A stretch of 64,000 nt of DNA from Heterodera schachtii (taxonomy: Eukaryota > Nematoda > Chromadorea > Rhabditida > Heteroderidae). Position 1 is the first letter of the stretch, and each line of letters starts with the position of its first letter. Position numbers and translations under genes: made by a program. The DNA is taken from positions 635,719 to 699,718 of the forward strand of contig SIJG01000050.1 of the NCBI GenBank assembly GCA_023374025.1, in the 5' to 3' direction. A model generated the notes under the pieces. That model made no database searches. It saw only the letters and a program-made list of their open reading frames with translations, and was not told where the DNA came from. This document shows positions 1-12,068 of this stretch, one piece after another.

Positions 1-3000
1 ATTACTTGGCTTCCTTTTTAGGAAAGCGATTAAAAGGAAGCTGGAGATTTATGAAGCGTATTGTCTGCCGATTTTATATAAGAAATTATTGAATTTATTG
101 AACTCTATGTTAATGATCTAATTTTTATATATTATTGCACATTTCGTTCCTTAAGTTGAATAATCCTGGCATAAATGGGTTGATCTGGCATTAGAAGCCG
201 AGTGTCAGACGCATTTTATAATTCCTTCAGAAAAGTATGGAGTTTTTCACTTTTATCTGTGCATATCCTGAAATTACTTGGCTTCCTTTTTAGGAAAGCG
301 ATTAAAAGGAAGCTGGAGATTTATGAAGCGTATTGTCTGCCGATTTTATATAAGAAATTATTGAATTTATTGAACTCTATGTTAATGATCTAATTTTTAT
401 ATATTATTGCACATTTCGTTCCTTAAGTTGAATAATCCTGGCATAAATGGGTTGATTTGGCATTAGAAGCCGAGTGTCAGACGCATTTTATAATTCCTTC
501 AGAAAAGTATGGAGTTTTTCACTTTTATCTGTGCATATCCTGAAATTACTTGGCTTCCTTTTTAGGAAAGGGATTAAAAGGAAGCTGGAGATTTATGAAG
601 CGTATTGTCTGCCGATTTTATATAAGAAATTATTGAATTTATTGAACTCTATGTTAATGATCTAATTTTTATATATTATTGCACATTTCGTTCCTTAAGT
701 TGAATAATCCTGGCATAAATGGGTTGATTTGGCATTAGAAGCCGAGTGTCAGACGCATTTTATAATTCCTTCAGAAAAGTATGGAGTTTTTCACTTTTAT
801 CTGTGCATATCCTGAAATTACTTGGCTTCCTTTTTAGGAAAGCGATTAAAAGGAAGCTGGAGATTTATGAAGCGTATTGTCTGCCGATTTTATATAAGAA
901 ATTATTGAATTTATTGAACTCTATGTTAATGATCTAATTTTTATATATTATTGCACATTTCGTTCCTTAAGTTGAATAATCCTGGCATAAATGGGTTGAT
1001 TTGGCATTAGAAGCCGAGTGTCAGACGCATTTTATAATTCCTTCAGAAAAGTATGGAGTTTTTCACTTTTATCTGTGCATATCCTGAAATTACTTGGCTT
1101 CCTTTTTAGGAAAGCGATTAAAAGGAAGCTGGAGATTTATGAAGCGTATTGTCTGCCGATTTTATATAAGAAATTATTGAATTTATTGAACTCTATGTTA
1201 ATGATCTAATTTTTATATATTATTGCACATTTCGTTCCTTAAGTTGAATAATCCTGGCATAAATGGGTTGATTTGGCATTAGAAGCCGAGTGTCAGACGC
1301 ATTTTATAATTCCTTCAGAAAAGTATGGAGTTTTTCACTTTTATCTGTGCATATCCTGAAATTACTTGGCTTCCTTTTTAGGAAAGCGATTAAAAGGAAG
1401 CTGGAGATTTATGAAGCGTATTGTCTGCCGATTTTATATAAGAAATTATTGAATTTATTGAACTCTATGTTAATGATCTAATTTTTATATATTATTGCAC
1501 ATTTCGTTCCTTAAGTTGAATAATCCTGGCATAAATGGGTTGATTTGGCATTAGAAGCCGAGTGTCAGACGCATTTTATAATTCCTTCAGAAAAGTATGG
1601 AGTTTTTCACTTTTATCTGTGCATATCCTGAAATTACTTGGCTTCCTTTTTAGGAAAGGGATTAAAAGGAAGCTGGAGATTTATGAAGCGTATTGTCTGC
1701 CGATTTTATATAAGAAATTATTGAATTTATTGAACTCTATGTTAATGATCTAATTTTTATATATTATTGCACATTTCGTTCCTTAAGTTGAATAATCCTG
1801 GCATAAATGGGTTGATTTGGCATTAGAAGCCGAGTGTCAGACGCATTTTATAATTCCTTCAGAAAAGTATGGAGTTTTTCACTTTTATCTGTGCATATCC
1901 TGAAATTACTTGGCTTCCTTTTTAGGAAAGGGATTAAAAGGAAGCTGGAGATTTATGAAGCGTATTGTCTGCCGATTTTATATAAGAAATTATTGAATTT
2001 ATTGAACTCTATGTTAATGATCTAATTTTTATATATTATTGCACATTTCGTTCCTTAAGTTGAATAATCCTGGCATAAATGGGTTGATTTGGCATTAGAA
2101 GCCGAGTGTCAGACGCATTTTATAATTCCTTCAGAAAAGTATGGAGTTTTTCACTTTTATCTGTGCATATCCTGAAATTACTTGGCTTCCTTTTTAGGAA
2201 AGGGATTAAAAGGAAGCTGGAGATTTATGAAGCGTATTGTCTGCCGATTTTATATAAGAAATTATTGAATTTATTGAACTCTATGTTAATGATCTAATTT
2301 TTATATATTATTGCACATTTCGTTCCTTAAGTTGAATAATCCTGGCATAAATGGGTTGATTTGGCATTAGAAGCCGAGTGTCAGACGCATTTTATAATTC
2401 CTTCAGAAAAGTATGGAGTTTTTCACTTTTATCTGTGCATATCCTGAAATTACTTGGCTTCCTTTTTAGGAAAGCGATTAAAAGGAAGCTGGAGATTTAT
2501 GAAGCGTATTGTCTGCCGATTTTATATAAGAAATTATTGAATTTATTGAACTCTATGTTAATGATCTAATTTTTATATATTATTGCACATTTCGTTCCTT
2601 AAGTTGAATAATCCTGGCATAAATGGGTTGATCTGGCATTAGAAGACGAGTGTCAGACGCATTTTATAATTCCTTCAGAAAAGTATGGAGTTTTTCACTT
2701 TTATCTGTGCATATCCTGAAATTACTTGGCTTCCTTTTTAGGAAAGCGATTAAAAGGAAGCTGGAGATTTATGAAGCGTATTGTCTGCCGATTTTATATA
2801 AGAAATTATTGAATTTATTGAACTCTATGTTAATGATCTAATTTTTATATATTATTGCACATTTCGTTCCTTAAGTTGAATAATCCTGGCATAAATGGGT
2901 TGATTTGGCATTAGAAGCCGAGTGTCAGACGCATTTTATAATTCCTTCAGAAAAGTATGGAGTTTTTCACTTTTATCTGTGCATATCCTGAAATTACTTG

Positions 3001-6000
3001 GCTTCCTTTTTAGGAAAGCGATTAAAAGGAAGCTGGAGATTTATGAAGCATATCGTCCGCCTATTTTATATAAGAAATTATTGAATTTATTGAACTCTAT
3101 GTTAATGATCTAATTTTTATATATTATTGCACATTTCGTTCCTTAAGTTGAATAATCCTGGCATAAATGGGTTGATTTGGCATTAGAAGCCGAGTGTCAG
3201 ACGCATTTTATAATTCCTTCAGAAAAGTATGGAGTTTTTCACTTTTATCTGTGCATATCCTGAAATTACTTGGCTTCCTTTTTAGGAAAGCGATTAAAAG
3301 GAAGCTGGAGATTTATGAAGCGTATTGTCTGCCGATTTTATATAAGAAATTATTGAATTTATTGAACTCTATGTTAATGATCTAATTTTTATATATTATT
3401 GCACATTTCGTTCCTTAAGTTGAATAATCCTGGCATAAATGGGTTGATTTGGCATTAGAAGCCGAGTGTCAGACGCATTTTATAATTCCTTCAGAAAAGT
3501 ATGGAGTTTTTCACTTTTATCTGTGCATATCCTGAAATTACTTGGCTTCCTTTTTAGGAAAGCGATTAAAAGGAAGCTGGAGATTTATGAAGCGTATCGT
3601 CTGCCGATTTTATATAAGAAATTATTGAATTTATTGAACTCTATGTTAATGATCTAATTTTTATATATTATTGCACATTTCGTTCCTTAAGTTGAATAAT
3701 CCTGGCATAAATGGGTTGATCTGGCATTAAAAGACGAGTGTCAGACGCATTTTATAATTCCTTCAGAAAAGTATGGAGTTTTTCACTTTTATCTGTGCAT
3801 ATCCTGAAATTACTTGGCTTCCTTTTTAGGAAAGCGATTAAAAGGAAGCTGGAGATTTATGAAGCGTATTGTCCTGCCGATTTTATATAAGAAATTATTG
3901 AATTTATTGAACTCTATGTTAATGATCTAATTTTTATATATTATTGCACATTTCGTTCCTTAAGTTGAATAATCCTGGCATAAATGGGTTGATCTGGCAT
4001 TAGAAGACGAGTGTCAGACGCATTTTATAATTCCTTCAGAAAAGTATGGAGTTTTTCACTTTTATCTGTGCATATCCTGAAATTACTTGGCTTCCTTTTT
4101 AGGAAAGCGATTAAAAGGAAGCTGGAGATTTATGAAGCGTATTGTCTGCCGATTTTATATAAGAAATTATTGAATTTATTGAACTCTATGTTAATGATCT
4201 AATTTTTATATATTATTGCACATTTCGTTCCTTAAGTTGAATAATCCTGGCATAAATGGGTTGATTTGGCATTAGAAGCCGAGTGTCAGACGCATTTTAT
4301 AATTCCTTCAGAAAAGTATGGAGTTTTTCACTTTTATCTGTGCATATCCTGAAATTACTTGGCTTCCTTTTTAGGAAAGCGATTAAAAGGAAGCTGGAGA
4401 TTTATGAAGCGTATTGTCTGCCGATTTTATATAAGAAATTATTGAATTTATTGAACTCTATGTTAATGATCTAATTTTTATATATTATTGCACATTTCGT
4501 TCCTTAAGTTGAATAATCCTGGCATAAATGGGTTGATCTGGCATTAAAAGACGAGTGTCAGACGCATTTTATAATTCCTTCAGAAAAGTATGGAGTTTTT
4601 CACTTTTATCTGTGCATATCCTGAAATTACTTGGCTTCCTTTTTAGGAAAGCGATTAAAAGGAAGCTGGAGATTTATGAAGCGTATTGTCTGCCGATTTT
4701 ATATAAGAAATTATTGAATTTATTGAACTCTATGTTAATGATCTAATTTTTATATATTATTGCACATTTCGTTCCTTAAGTTGAATAATCCTGGCATAAA
4801 TGGGTTGATTTGGCATTAGAAGCCGAGTGTCAGACGCATTTTATAATTCCTTCAGAAAAGTATGGAGTTTTTCACTTTTATCTGTGCATATCCTGAAATT
4901 ACTTGGCTTCCTTTTTAGGAAAGCGATTAAAAGGAAGCTGGAGATTTATGAAGCGTATTGTCTGCCGATTTTATATAAGAAATTATTGAATTTATTGAAC
5001 TCTATGTTAATGATCTAATTTTATATATTATTGCACATTTCGTTCCTTAAGTTGAATAATCCTGGCATAAATGGGTTGATTTGGCATTAGAAGCCGAGTG
5101 TCAGACGCTTTTTATAATTCCTTCCGAAAAGTATGGAGTTTTTCACTTTTATCTGTGCATATCCTGAAATTACTTGGCTTCCTTTTTAGGAAAGCGATTA
5201 AAAGGAAGCTGGAGATTTATGAAGCGTATCGTCCGCCGATTTTATATAAGAAATTATTGAATTTATTGAACTCTATGTTAATGATCTAATTTTTATATAT
5301 TATTGCACATTTCGTTCCTTAAGTTGAATAATCCTGGCATAAATGGGTTGATTTGGCATTAGAAGCCGAGTGTCAGACGCATTTTATAATTCCTTCAGAA
5401 AAGTATGGAGTTTTTCACTTTTATCTGTGCATATCCTGAAATTACTTGGCTTCCTTTTTAGGAAAGCGATTAAAAGGAAGCTGGAGATTTATGAAGCGTA
5501 TCGTCCGCCGATTTTATATAAGAAATTATTGAATTTATTGAACTCTATGTTAATGATCTAATTTTTATATATTATTGCACATTTCGTTCCTTAAGTTGAA
5601 TAATCCTGGCATAAATGGGTTGATTTGGCATTAGAAGCCGAGTGTCAGACGCTTTTTATAATTCCTTCCGAAAAGTATGGAGTTTTTCACTTTTATCTGT
5701 GCATATCCTGAAATTACTTGGCTTCCTTTTTAGGAAAGCGATTAAAAGGAAGCTGGAGATTTATGAAGCGTATTGTCTGCCGATTTTATATAAGAAATTA
5801 TTGAATTTATTGAACTCTATGTTAATGATCTAATTTTTATATATTATTGCACATTTCGTTCCTTAAGTTGAATAATCCTGGCATAAATGGGTTGATTTGG
5901 CATTAGAAGCCGAGTGTCAGACGCATTTTATAATTCCTTCAGAAAAGTATGGAGTTTTTCACTTTTATCTGTGCATATCCTGAAATTACTTGGCTTCCTT

Positions 6001-8568
6001 TTTAGGAAAGCGATTAAAAGGAAGCTGGAGATTTATGAAGCGTATCGTCAGCCGATTTTATATAAGAAATTATTGAATTTATTGAACTCTATGTTAATGA
6101 TCTAATTTTTATATATTATTGCACATTTCGTTCCTTAAGTTGAATACTGGCATAAATGGGTTGATTTGGCATTAGAAGCCGAGTGTCAGACGCATTTTAT
6201 AATTCCTTCAGAAAAGTATGGAGTTTTTCACTTTTATCTGTGCATATCCTGAAATTACTTGGCTTCCTTTTTAGGAAAGCGATTAAAAGGAAGCTGGAGA
6301 TTTATGAAGCGTATTGTCTGCCGATTTTATATAAGAAATTATTGAATTTATTGAACTCTATGTTAATGATCTAATTTTTATATATTATTGCACATTTCGT
6401 TCCTTAAGTTGAATAATCCTGGCATAAATGGGTTGATTTGGCATTAGAAGCCGAGTGTCAGACGCATTTTATAATTCCTTCAGAAAAGTATGGAGTTTTT
6501 CACTTTTATCTGTGCATATCCTGAAATTACTTGGCTTCCTTTTTAGGAAAGCGATTAAAAGGAAGCTGGAGATTTATGAAGCGTATTGTCCTGCCGATTT
6601 TATATAAGAAATTATTGAATTTATTGAACTCTATGTTAATGATCTAATTTTTATATATTATTGCACATTTCGTTCCTTAAGTTGAATAATCCTGGCATAA
6701 ATGGGTTGATTTGGCATTAGAAGCCGAGTGTCAGACGCATTTTATAATTCCTTCAGAAAAGTATGGAGTTTTTCACTTTTATCTGTGCATATCCTGAAAT
6801 TACTTGGCTTCCTTTTTAGGAAAGCGATTAAAAGGAAGCTGGAGATTTATGAAGCGTAGTCAGCCGATTTTATATAAGAAATTATTGAATTTATTGAACT
6901 CTATGTTAATGATCTAATTTTTATATATTATTGCACATTTCGTTCCTTAAGTTGAATACTGGCATAAATGGGTTGATTTGGCATTAGAAGCCGAGTGTCA
7001 GACGCTTTTTTATAATTCCTTCCGAAAAGTATGGAGTTTTTCACTTTCACTTTTATCTGTGCATATCCTGAAATTACTTGGCTTCCTTTTTAGGAAAGCG
7101 ATTAAAAGGAAGCTGGAGATTTATGAAGCGTATCGTCCGCCGATTTTATATAAGAAATTATTGAATTTATTGAACTCTATGTTAATGATCTAATTTTTAT
7201 ATATTATTGCACATTTCGTTCCTTAAGTTGAATAATCCTGGCATAAATGGGTTGATTTGGCATTAGAAGCCGAGTGTCAGACGCATTTTATAATTCCTTC
7301 AGAAAAGTATGGAGTTTTTCACTTTTATCTGTGCATATCCTTAAATTACTTGGCTTCCTTTTTTAGGAAAGCGATTAAAAGGAAGCTGGAGATTTATGAA
7401 GCATATCGTCCGCCGATTTTATATAAGAAATTATTGAATTTATTGAACTCTATGTTAATTATCTAATTTTTATATATTATTGCACATTTCGTTCCTTAAG
7501 TTGAATAATCCTGGCATAAATGGGTTGATTTGGCATTAGAAGCCGAGTGTCAGACGCATTTTATAATTCCTTCAGAAAAGTATGGAGTTTTTCACTTTTA
7601 TCTGTGCATATCCTGAAATTACTTGGCTTCCTTTTTAGGAAAGCGATTAAAAGGAAGCTGGAGATTTATGAAGCATATCGTCCGCCTATTTTATATAAGA
7701 AATTATTGAATTTATTGAACTCTATGTTAATGATCTAATTTTTATATATTATTGCACATTTCGTTCCTTAAGTTGAATACTGGCATAAATGGGTTGATTT
7801 GGCATTAGAAGCCGAGTGTCAGACGCTTTTTATAATTCCTTCCGAAAAGTATGGAGTTTTTCACTTTTATCTGTGCATATCCTTAAATTACTTGGCTTCC
7901 TTTTTTAGGAAAGCGATTAAAAGGAAGCTGGAGATTTATGAAGCATATCGTCCGCCGATTTTATATAAGAAATTATTGAATTTATTGAACTCTATGTTAA
8001 TGATCTAATTTTTATATATTATTGCACATTTCGTTCCTTAAGTTGAATAATCCTGGCATAAATGGGTTGATTTGGCATTAGAAGCCGAGTGTCAGACGCA
8101 TTTTATAATTCCTACAGAAAAGTATGGAGTTTTTCACTTTTATCTGTGCATATCCTGAAATTACTTGGCTTCCTTTTTAGGAAAGCGATTAAAATGAAGC
8201 TGGAGATTTATGAAGCGTATCGTCCGCCGATTTTATATAAGAAATTATTGAATTTATTGAACTCTATGTTAATGATCTAATTTTTATATATTATTGCACA
8301 TTTCGTTCCTTAAGTTGAATAATCCTGGTATAAATGGGTTGATTTGGCATTAGAATCCGAGTGTCAGACGCATTTTATAATTCCTTCAGAAAAGTATGGA
8401 GTTTTTCACTTTTATCTGTGCATATCCTGAAATTACTTAGCTTCCTTTTTAGGAAAGCGATTAAAAGGAAGCTGGAGATTTATGAAGCGTATCGTCCGCC
8501 GATTTTATATAAGAAATTATTGAATTTATTGAACTCTATGTTAATGATCTAATTTTTATATATTATTG
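1..8568. repeat. 272-bp tandem satellite array (left end outside window)
   Basis: Head-to-tail copies at a period of 272 bp: about 31 full monomers plus a partial one at the left edge. Unit-length variants are 271 bp (copy at 4827), 269-270 bp (three-base loss in the GAATAATCC stretch at about 6146, 6957 and 7778) and 273 bp (extra C at about 3873 and 6591). Each monomer has an AT-rich half ending in a TTTTTATATATTATTGCAC run and a 10-bp inverted repeat (GCTTCCTTTT ... AAAAGGAAGC, 13-base loop; first copy 9-18 and 32-41). A 63-codon open frame starting at GTG recurs in most copies. It is shifted or broken in several, so it is a by-product of copy identity rather than evidence of a gene. Left copies are nearly identical, whereas copies right of about 5.1 kb carry more substitutions. 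The array stops abruptly at 8568. It could be pericentromeric or simply a long dispersed satellite block. Confidence 0.97.
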
Positions 8569-9025
8569 TAGCTTTAAATATTCAAGATTTTTATTTATTA
8601 AACCTATTTTTATAAAAAGAAAAAAACCCTTACCCGTATACGGACCAGTATAACTTCTGAATACGGGTTTTTACGGGTTAAGGGTTTTAGCCTGTAACCC
8701 GTATTGATGTCAAGCCCGTAACCTTTATCCGTATTTTCTCAAAATTCCGATCTCTAGTAAAAGCATAGCAATTTTTGACAAATATCAAAACATTGAAAAA
8801 CAATGGTAAACTTACGTAAAAAGAGTAAATAGGATTAACCAGGCTATCAGCAGGGGCCGTAGCGAAAGAAGGTGGTAATGGTTAAATGACCATAACCATG
8901 ATGGTAAACCCGTAGCAAATGTGCAACCACGAGTTCATGGTCATATAACATGGTCATTTGACCATAAAAGGGAAAGAAAAGCATTCATTTGCACCCAAAT
9001 CATTCTCCTCCACCCGTTCCCTCAC
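8569..9025. other. Non-coding spacer with small inverted repeat
   Basis: No gene seen. An imperfect foldback lies at about 8625-8692, with arms AAACCCTTACCCGTA and TACGGGTTAAGGGTTT (one-base bulge), followed by further 'cccgta' motifs up to 8735. The stretch 8860-8970 has several ATGGTCAT/ATGACCAT words on both strands. This spacer is where the last coding exon of the adjacent cullin would be expected, and none is visible. Confidence 0.6.
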
Positions 9026-9294
9026 CTTTGGCTGGAAACGCGTTGTCAATTGGTTGAGCACCTCGTCGACCAACGGCTCATGCTTCAACTTCTTGCGCAT
9101 TTTCATAATACGGACAATGGCCGCCTTAATGAGGGAGAAGAAAGGGGTCATTAAATTTGATTTGTCAATTAATTTGTCTCACCTGGATGACCAACTTTCT
9201 GTCCTCGTCCACCGTCTTCTGCACGTCCTCACTCTCCTTCGTTGTCTCGCTGGCAGAGGACATGGCGCGGATCAAGTCGACTTTGAGCTTGCGG
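9026..9294 (-). pseudogene. cul-1: Cullin (CUL1-like) 3' fragment: neddylation-domain exons
   Basis: Two exons are readable on the minus strand. Exon A (9294-9183; acceptor TTTTCAG, donor CAG|GTGAGA) encodes a peptide starting RKLKVDLIRAM and ending in VDEDRKLVIQ. Exon B (9124-9026; donor CCAAAG|GTGAGG) encodes [19 protein letters not shown], then [10 protein letters not shown] and QPK. This is the cullin C-terminal Nedd8-acceptor segment: IVRIMK contains the conserved lysine modified by NEDD8. KMRK plus 'LKH..L' fits CUL1 better than CUL2-CUL4. Cullins scaffold SCF ubiquitin ligases. The phase-0 join between exons is coherent. Missing are the last exon (normally about 30 residues ending YSYLA), which should lie between 9025 and the satellite, and every upstream exon, since a transposon fragment and repeats lie upstream. 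It is therefore either a truncated copy or a gene whose last exon lies beyond the array. The identification is firm; the pseudogene status is inferred. Confidence 0.8.
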
Positions 9295-9349
9295 CTGAAA
9301 AGGACGGGAAATTGAAAAACAAATTTAGAATTGGTACGGTATTTTAATT

Positions 9350-9815
9350 CCCTTGTCGATTTTTATAGCTTATAAAACATACACTAAAAAGGGGGGGGGG
9401 GGGGAGTTGGCCAACATTTTTGCGAAGGGGGGTCGGCCGATATTTTTGGACTTTTTAATGAATTTGTTAAGAAAATTTATAAAATTTGCGACCGGGGGGG
9501 GGGGGGGGGGTCAACCCACCACCTAAAAAATGTGGGAACACCCCAAAACCAAGGGCGTATTTCAGTGCCAAATCCTTTACGCGCCCAATTATGCTAATTT
9601 TTCCCCCCGAATGCGTAAATAAATTTTAAATTTTTGAAGGCGGTCTCCGACGACGCCGCCAGACATCGCCCCGCCCCAAACCATTGTGTGAGCGGCCAGG
9701 TGTCCAACGGAGGAAGAAAAGAAGCAGAGACGAAAGCGCGAACGACGAAATTGATCATTTAAAATTTTTTTTTGTCTAAATTGATCCTTTATTTAGCTAT
9801 AATAAAAATTAAAAT
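9350..9815. other. Non-coding stretch with long G homopolymers
   Basis: Contains two G tracts of more than ten bases (about 9390-9404 and 9496-9510) in a repeated context ('ttggccaacatttttgcg', 'tcaaccc'), then a GC-rich piece at 9640-9750. No exon recognised on either strand. Confidence 0.5.
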
Positions 9816-9822
9816 TTTTCTA

Positions 9823-10690
9823 ATGACCCAGAGAAAAATTTCAACATTTTTCACACAATCGACTTCAAAAAGGGCCCGAGTGGTCGAGAGTGATGAAGAA
9901 AATGATTTTGGGGAGGCCGAAGGAGGGAATGAATTGGAGGAAGAGGAGCAGGACGCGCAAGTTCTGGAGAGGGCAGCGGCATTGCTTAAGCCCGAACCCT
10001 GCCCGTCGATTTGGAATTTCCCCCGGCCAGAAATGACATCGGTTCAGCAGTCGAAAAGAAATTGACATTCGAACGGAAAAGGGATTTTTTGTTTGACCAT
10101 TTTGTCCCCCCGGTCGGCTACAAATTTCAGCCAGTAATTCAAGCTAAACGGAAACGGTACAGGAATTTTGTGTAAAAATTCAAAAAAAAATTTTGAAGGG
10201 GCCTGCAAAAAATTTGGTTGGATGAACGGGATTTGGCATTTTCGCAACAAAAACATGGCTTGTATTGCATTCCCTGTGTTGTGTTTGCAGATGAATTGGT
10301 TGGAAAGGGAGGACATCAAGGCGCCGGCTTTTTTGTGAAGACAGAATGCTCGGCCGTGTCAAAGATTGCTCGACTATTTCAGTGGGTCCGCAAAAAGAGC
10401 GGATATTCTTGAAAAAGCGATTGATGCGCATTGTCCCGATTCTTCGGGCCGCAAACACATTCGCTACAACCCCACGAGATGGGTTGAGCGGCATGAAAGC
10501 CTAAATCGCTTTCATCAGCTCATTGCGCCAAGTTTTTCGGCCCTTCGCGTTGCCGATTCGTGTGAAGGAGATTCTAAGGCCGAAGACATAATTAACGGAT
10601 TTCTTTGGTTTTCGACATTGTTCAGTTTCCAATTATGTCTTCGCGTTGCGGCAGTCCTGAATCACCTCTCTGCTGTAAGCATAATCAAAA
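9823..10690 (+). pseudogene. Decayed hAT-type transposase (ZMYM1/TTF zinc-finger class)
   Basis: Three open pieces in different frames resemble one transposase. 9823-10065 starts MTQRKISTFF and continues into an acidic Glu-rich linker, typical of the N-terminal region of ZMYM1/THAP-less hAT proteins. 10197-10340 (KIWLDERDLAFSQQKHGLYC then IPCVVF) looks like the TTF-type zinc-finger segment, with C-x2-C spacing. 10366-10690 (LDYFSGSAKRADIL then TRWVERHESLNRF) matches the hAT core motif 'TRWVER(H)' that follows 'FF..S.KR'. The pieces are broken by stops at 10173 and 10194 and by a frame change near 10366. The several-hundred-residue DDE region expected between the zinc finger and TRWVER is absent. 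The copy is therefore internally deleted and inactive. hAT is also the class implied by the CAGGG/TAGGG MITEs elsewhere in the window, but this copy shows no intact ends. Confidence 0.7.
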
Positions 10691-11045
10691 TTAGATCAAA
10701 CATAGCAATTTTTGGGTAAAATTACTTAATACGAATGTAAAAATCTATAAAAATTTTCACGCCGGCTCATAAAAATCCTTAGGTATTCTCTTAAAAAATA
10801 AAGTTAAAATCGCAAAATTTGGTCTTTTTTTTGGTGTAAATCTGTTAACAAATCACACACAAATTTTCAAAAAATTTTCCCCGGCGGCGCCTATCGGCAC
10901 CGCCTGACCCCCCCCCCCCCCTTGTACCCCATATTTTTTTGAAAAAATGCGCCGTAAAAAAAGGTTTTGAAAAGCAAAAAAGGTCGATTTACAGGCTTGA
11001 TATAATTCTAAGCGAAAATATAAAATTATAAAAATTTTTTCAAAT
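10691..11045. other. AT-rich non-coding stretch with GC hairpin
   Basis: No gene recognised. At 10883-10904 two nine-base arms, GGCGGCGCC and GGCACCGCC, flank TATC and can pair with one mismatch. A C13-14 homopolymer follows. Close relatives of this hairpin occur at 25819, 30486 and 48979. Confidence 0.6.
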
Positions 11046-11069
11046 TTTTAATCAAAATTTCAAAAATTT

Positions 11070-11225
11070 TGAAAAAGTCCCGGTCCCGGCGGGATCCCGG
11101 CCCAAAAATTGGGGCCGGGACCGGGAGTCCCGGAAAAACGGGAGTCCCGGTGCCGGGATCCCGCCCGGGTCCATTTTCCAGGTCCCGGTCCCGATCCCGG
11201 CCCCGGCCATTTCAAAATTCCGGGC
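11070..11225. repeat. GC-rich CCCGG/CGGGA simple-repeat block
   Basis: Dense interspersed GGTCCCGG, GGGATCCCGG and GGGACCGGGAG words in both orientations inside AT-rich surroundings. Open frames crossing it in every frame are artefacts of the repeat. Confidence 0.8.
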
Positions 11226-11227
11226 TC

Positions 11228-11612
11228 TAGTCGGGATCCCCAAATGTCGGGTTCCCTAAGTGTCGGGTCTCCAAAAGTCGGGTCCCCAAATGTCTGGATC
11301 CCCAAATGTCGGGTTCCCTAATTGTCGGGTCCCCAAATGTCGGGATCCCCAAAAGTCGGGTCCCCAAATGTCGGGTTCCCTAAGTGTCGGATCCCAAAAG
11401 TCGGGATCCCCAAATGTCGGGTTCCCTAAGTGTCGGGTCCCCAAAAGTCGGGTCCCCAAATGTCGGGTTCCCTAAGTGTCGGGTCCCCAAATGTCGGGAT
11501 CCCCAAAAGTCGGGTCCCCAAAAGTCGGGTCCCCAAATGTCGGGTTCCCTAAGTGTCAGATCCCCAAAAGTCGGCATCCCCAAATGTCGGGTCCCCAAAT
11601 GTCGCACCACGG
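11228..11612. repeat. 15-17-bp minisatellite (TCGGGTCCCCAAATG type)
   Basis: About 24 copies of a 15-17-bp unit that alternates between TCGGGTCCCCAAATG, TCGGGTTCCCTAAGTG and TCGGGATCCCCAAAAG forms. Unit variants recur in a loose higher-order pattern (a 'CCTAAGTG' unit every third to fifth copy). It gives open frames on both strands (PKCRVPKCRD-like) that are not genes. Confidence 0.9.
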
Positions 11613-12005
11613 TAAATGACCACGTGGGACAAGTGATCAGTTGGGAAAAAGACCATATCAAAAAATTAATCACTGATGACTTGGAAGAAATGACCATTTT
11701 GAACAAATGATCACTTGGGTCTTGGGACAAATGACCATATCAGAAAATGCCACTTGGAATAAATTACGATATAGAAAAGTGATTGCATATGATAAATTAG
11801 GGTTCGAGCCCCGCCCCCGCCCCCGCCCTCCGTAAGTGTTCACTTGGGATAAATGATCATATGGGACAAATGATCACATAGTGTATATGAACACTTGGGA
11901 AAAATGATCACTTTGGATAAATGCCCGTAACACTTGAGACAAAATGACAATGTTGGACAAGTGATCACAGGGGGTAAATGACCATATGGGACAAATGGGT
12001 GATGG
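11613..12005. repeat. Degenerate 17-20-bp repeat of (T)GGGACAAATGATCACTT type
   Basis: Words such as GGGACAAATGACCATAT, GGGACAAGTGATCA and TTGGATAAATG recur roughly every 18-20 bases, much more diverged than the minisatellite to the left. The stretch 11806-11830 is C-rich. No gene recognised. Confidence 0.75.
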
Positions 12006-12068
12006 AATAATTTGTATTATTCAATAATTATATTGAAAATCAATTAAGTAAGCTATAAATATGTTTAC

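Noticed and set aside
202..8552. 63-codon open frames repeated in the satellite as a tandem gene family
   Set aside because: They start at GTG, not ATG, shift frame in several copies, and exist only because the monomers are nearly identical at DNA level; synonymous and non-synonymous positions are equally conserved.
1..8568. CRISPR-like array
   Set aside because: There is no repeat/spacer alternation: the whole 272-bp unit is repeated, and the genome is eukaryotic.
8958..9347. 129-codon plus-strand frame over the cullin exons
   Set aside because: Antisense to two well-supported cullin exons; reads through their intron and has no domain of its own.
11052..11730. Open frames on both strands rich in Arg-Pro-Gly-Cys
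   Set aside because: Produced by the GC-rich block and the 15-17-bp minisatellite; all frames are open and no splice or start context exists.
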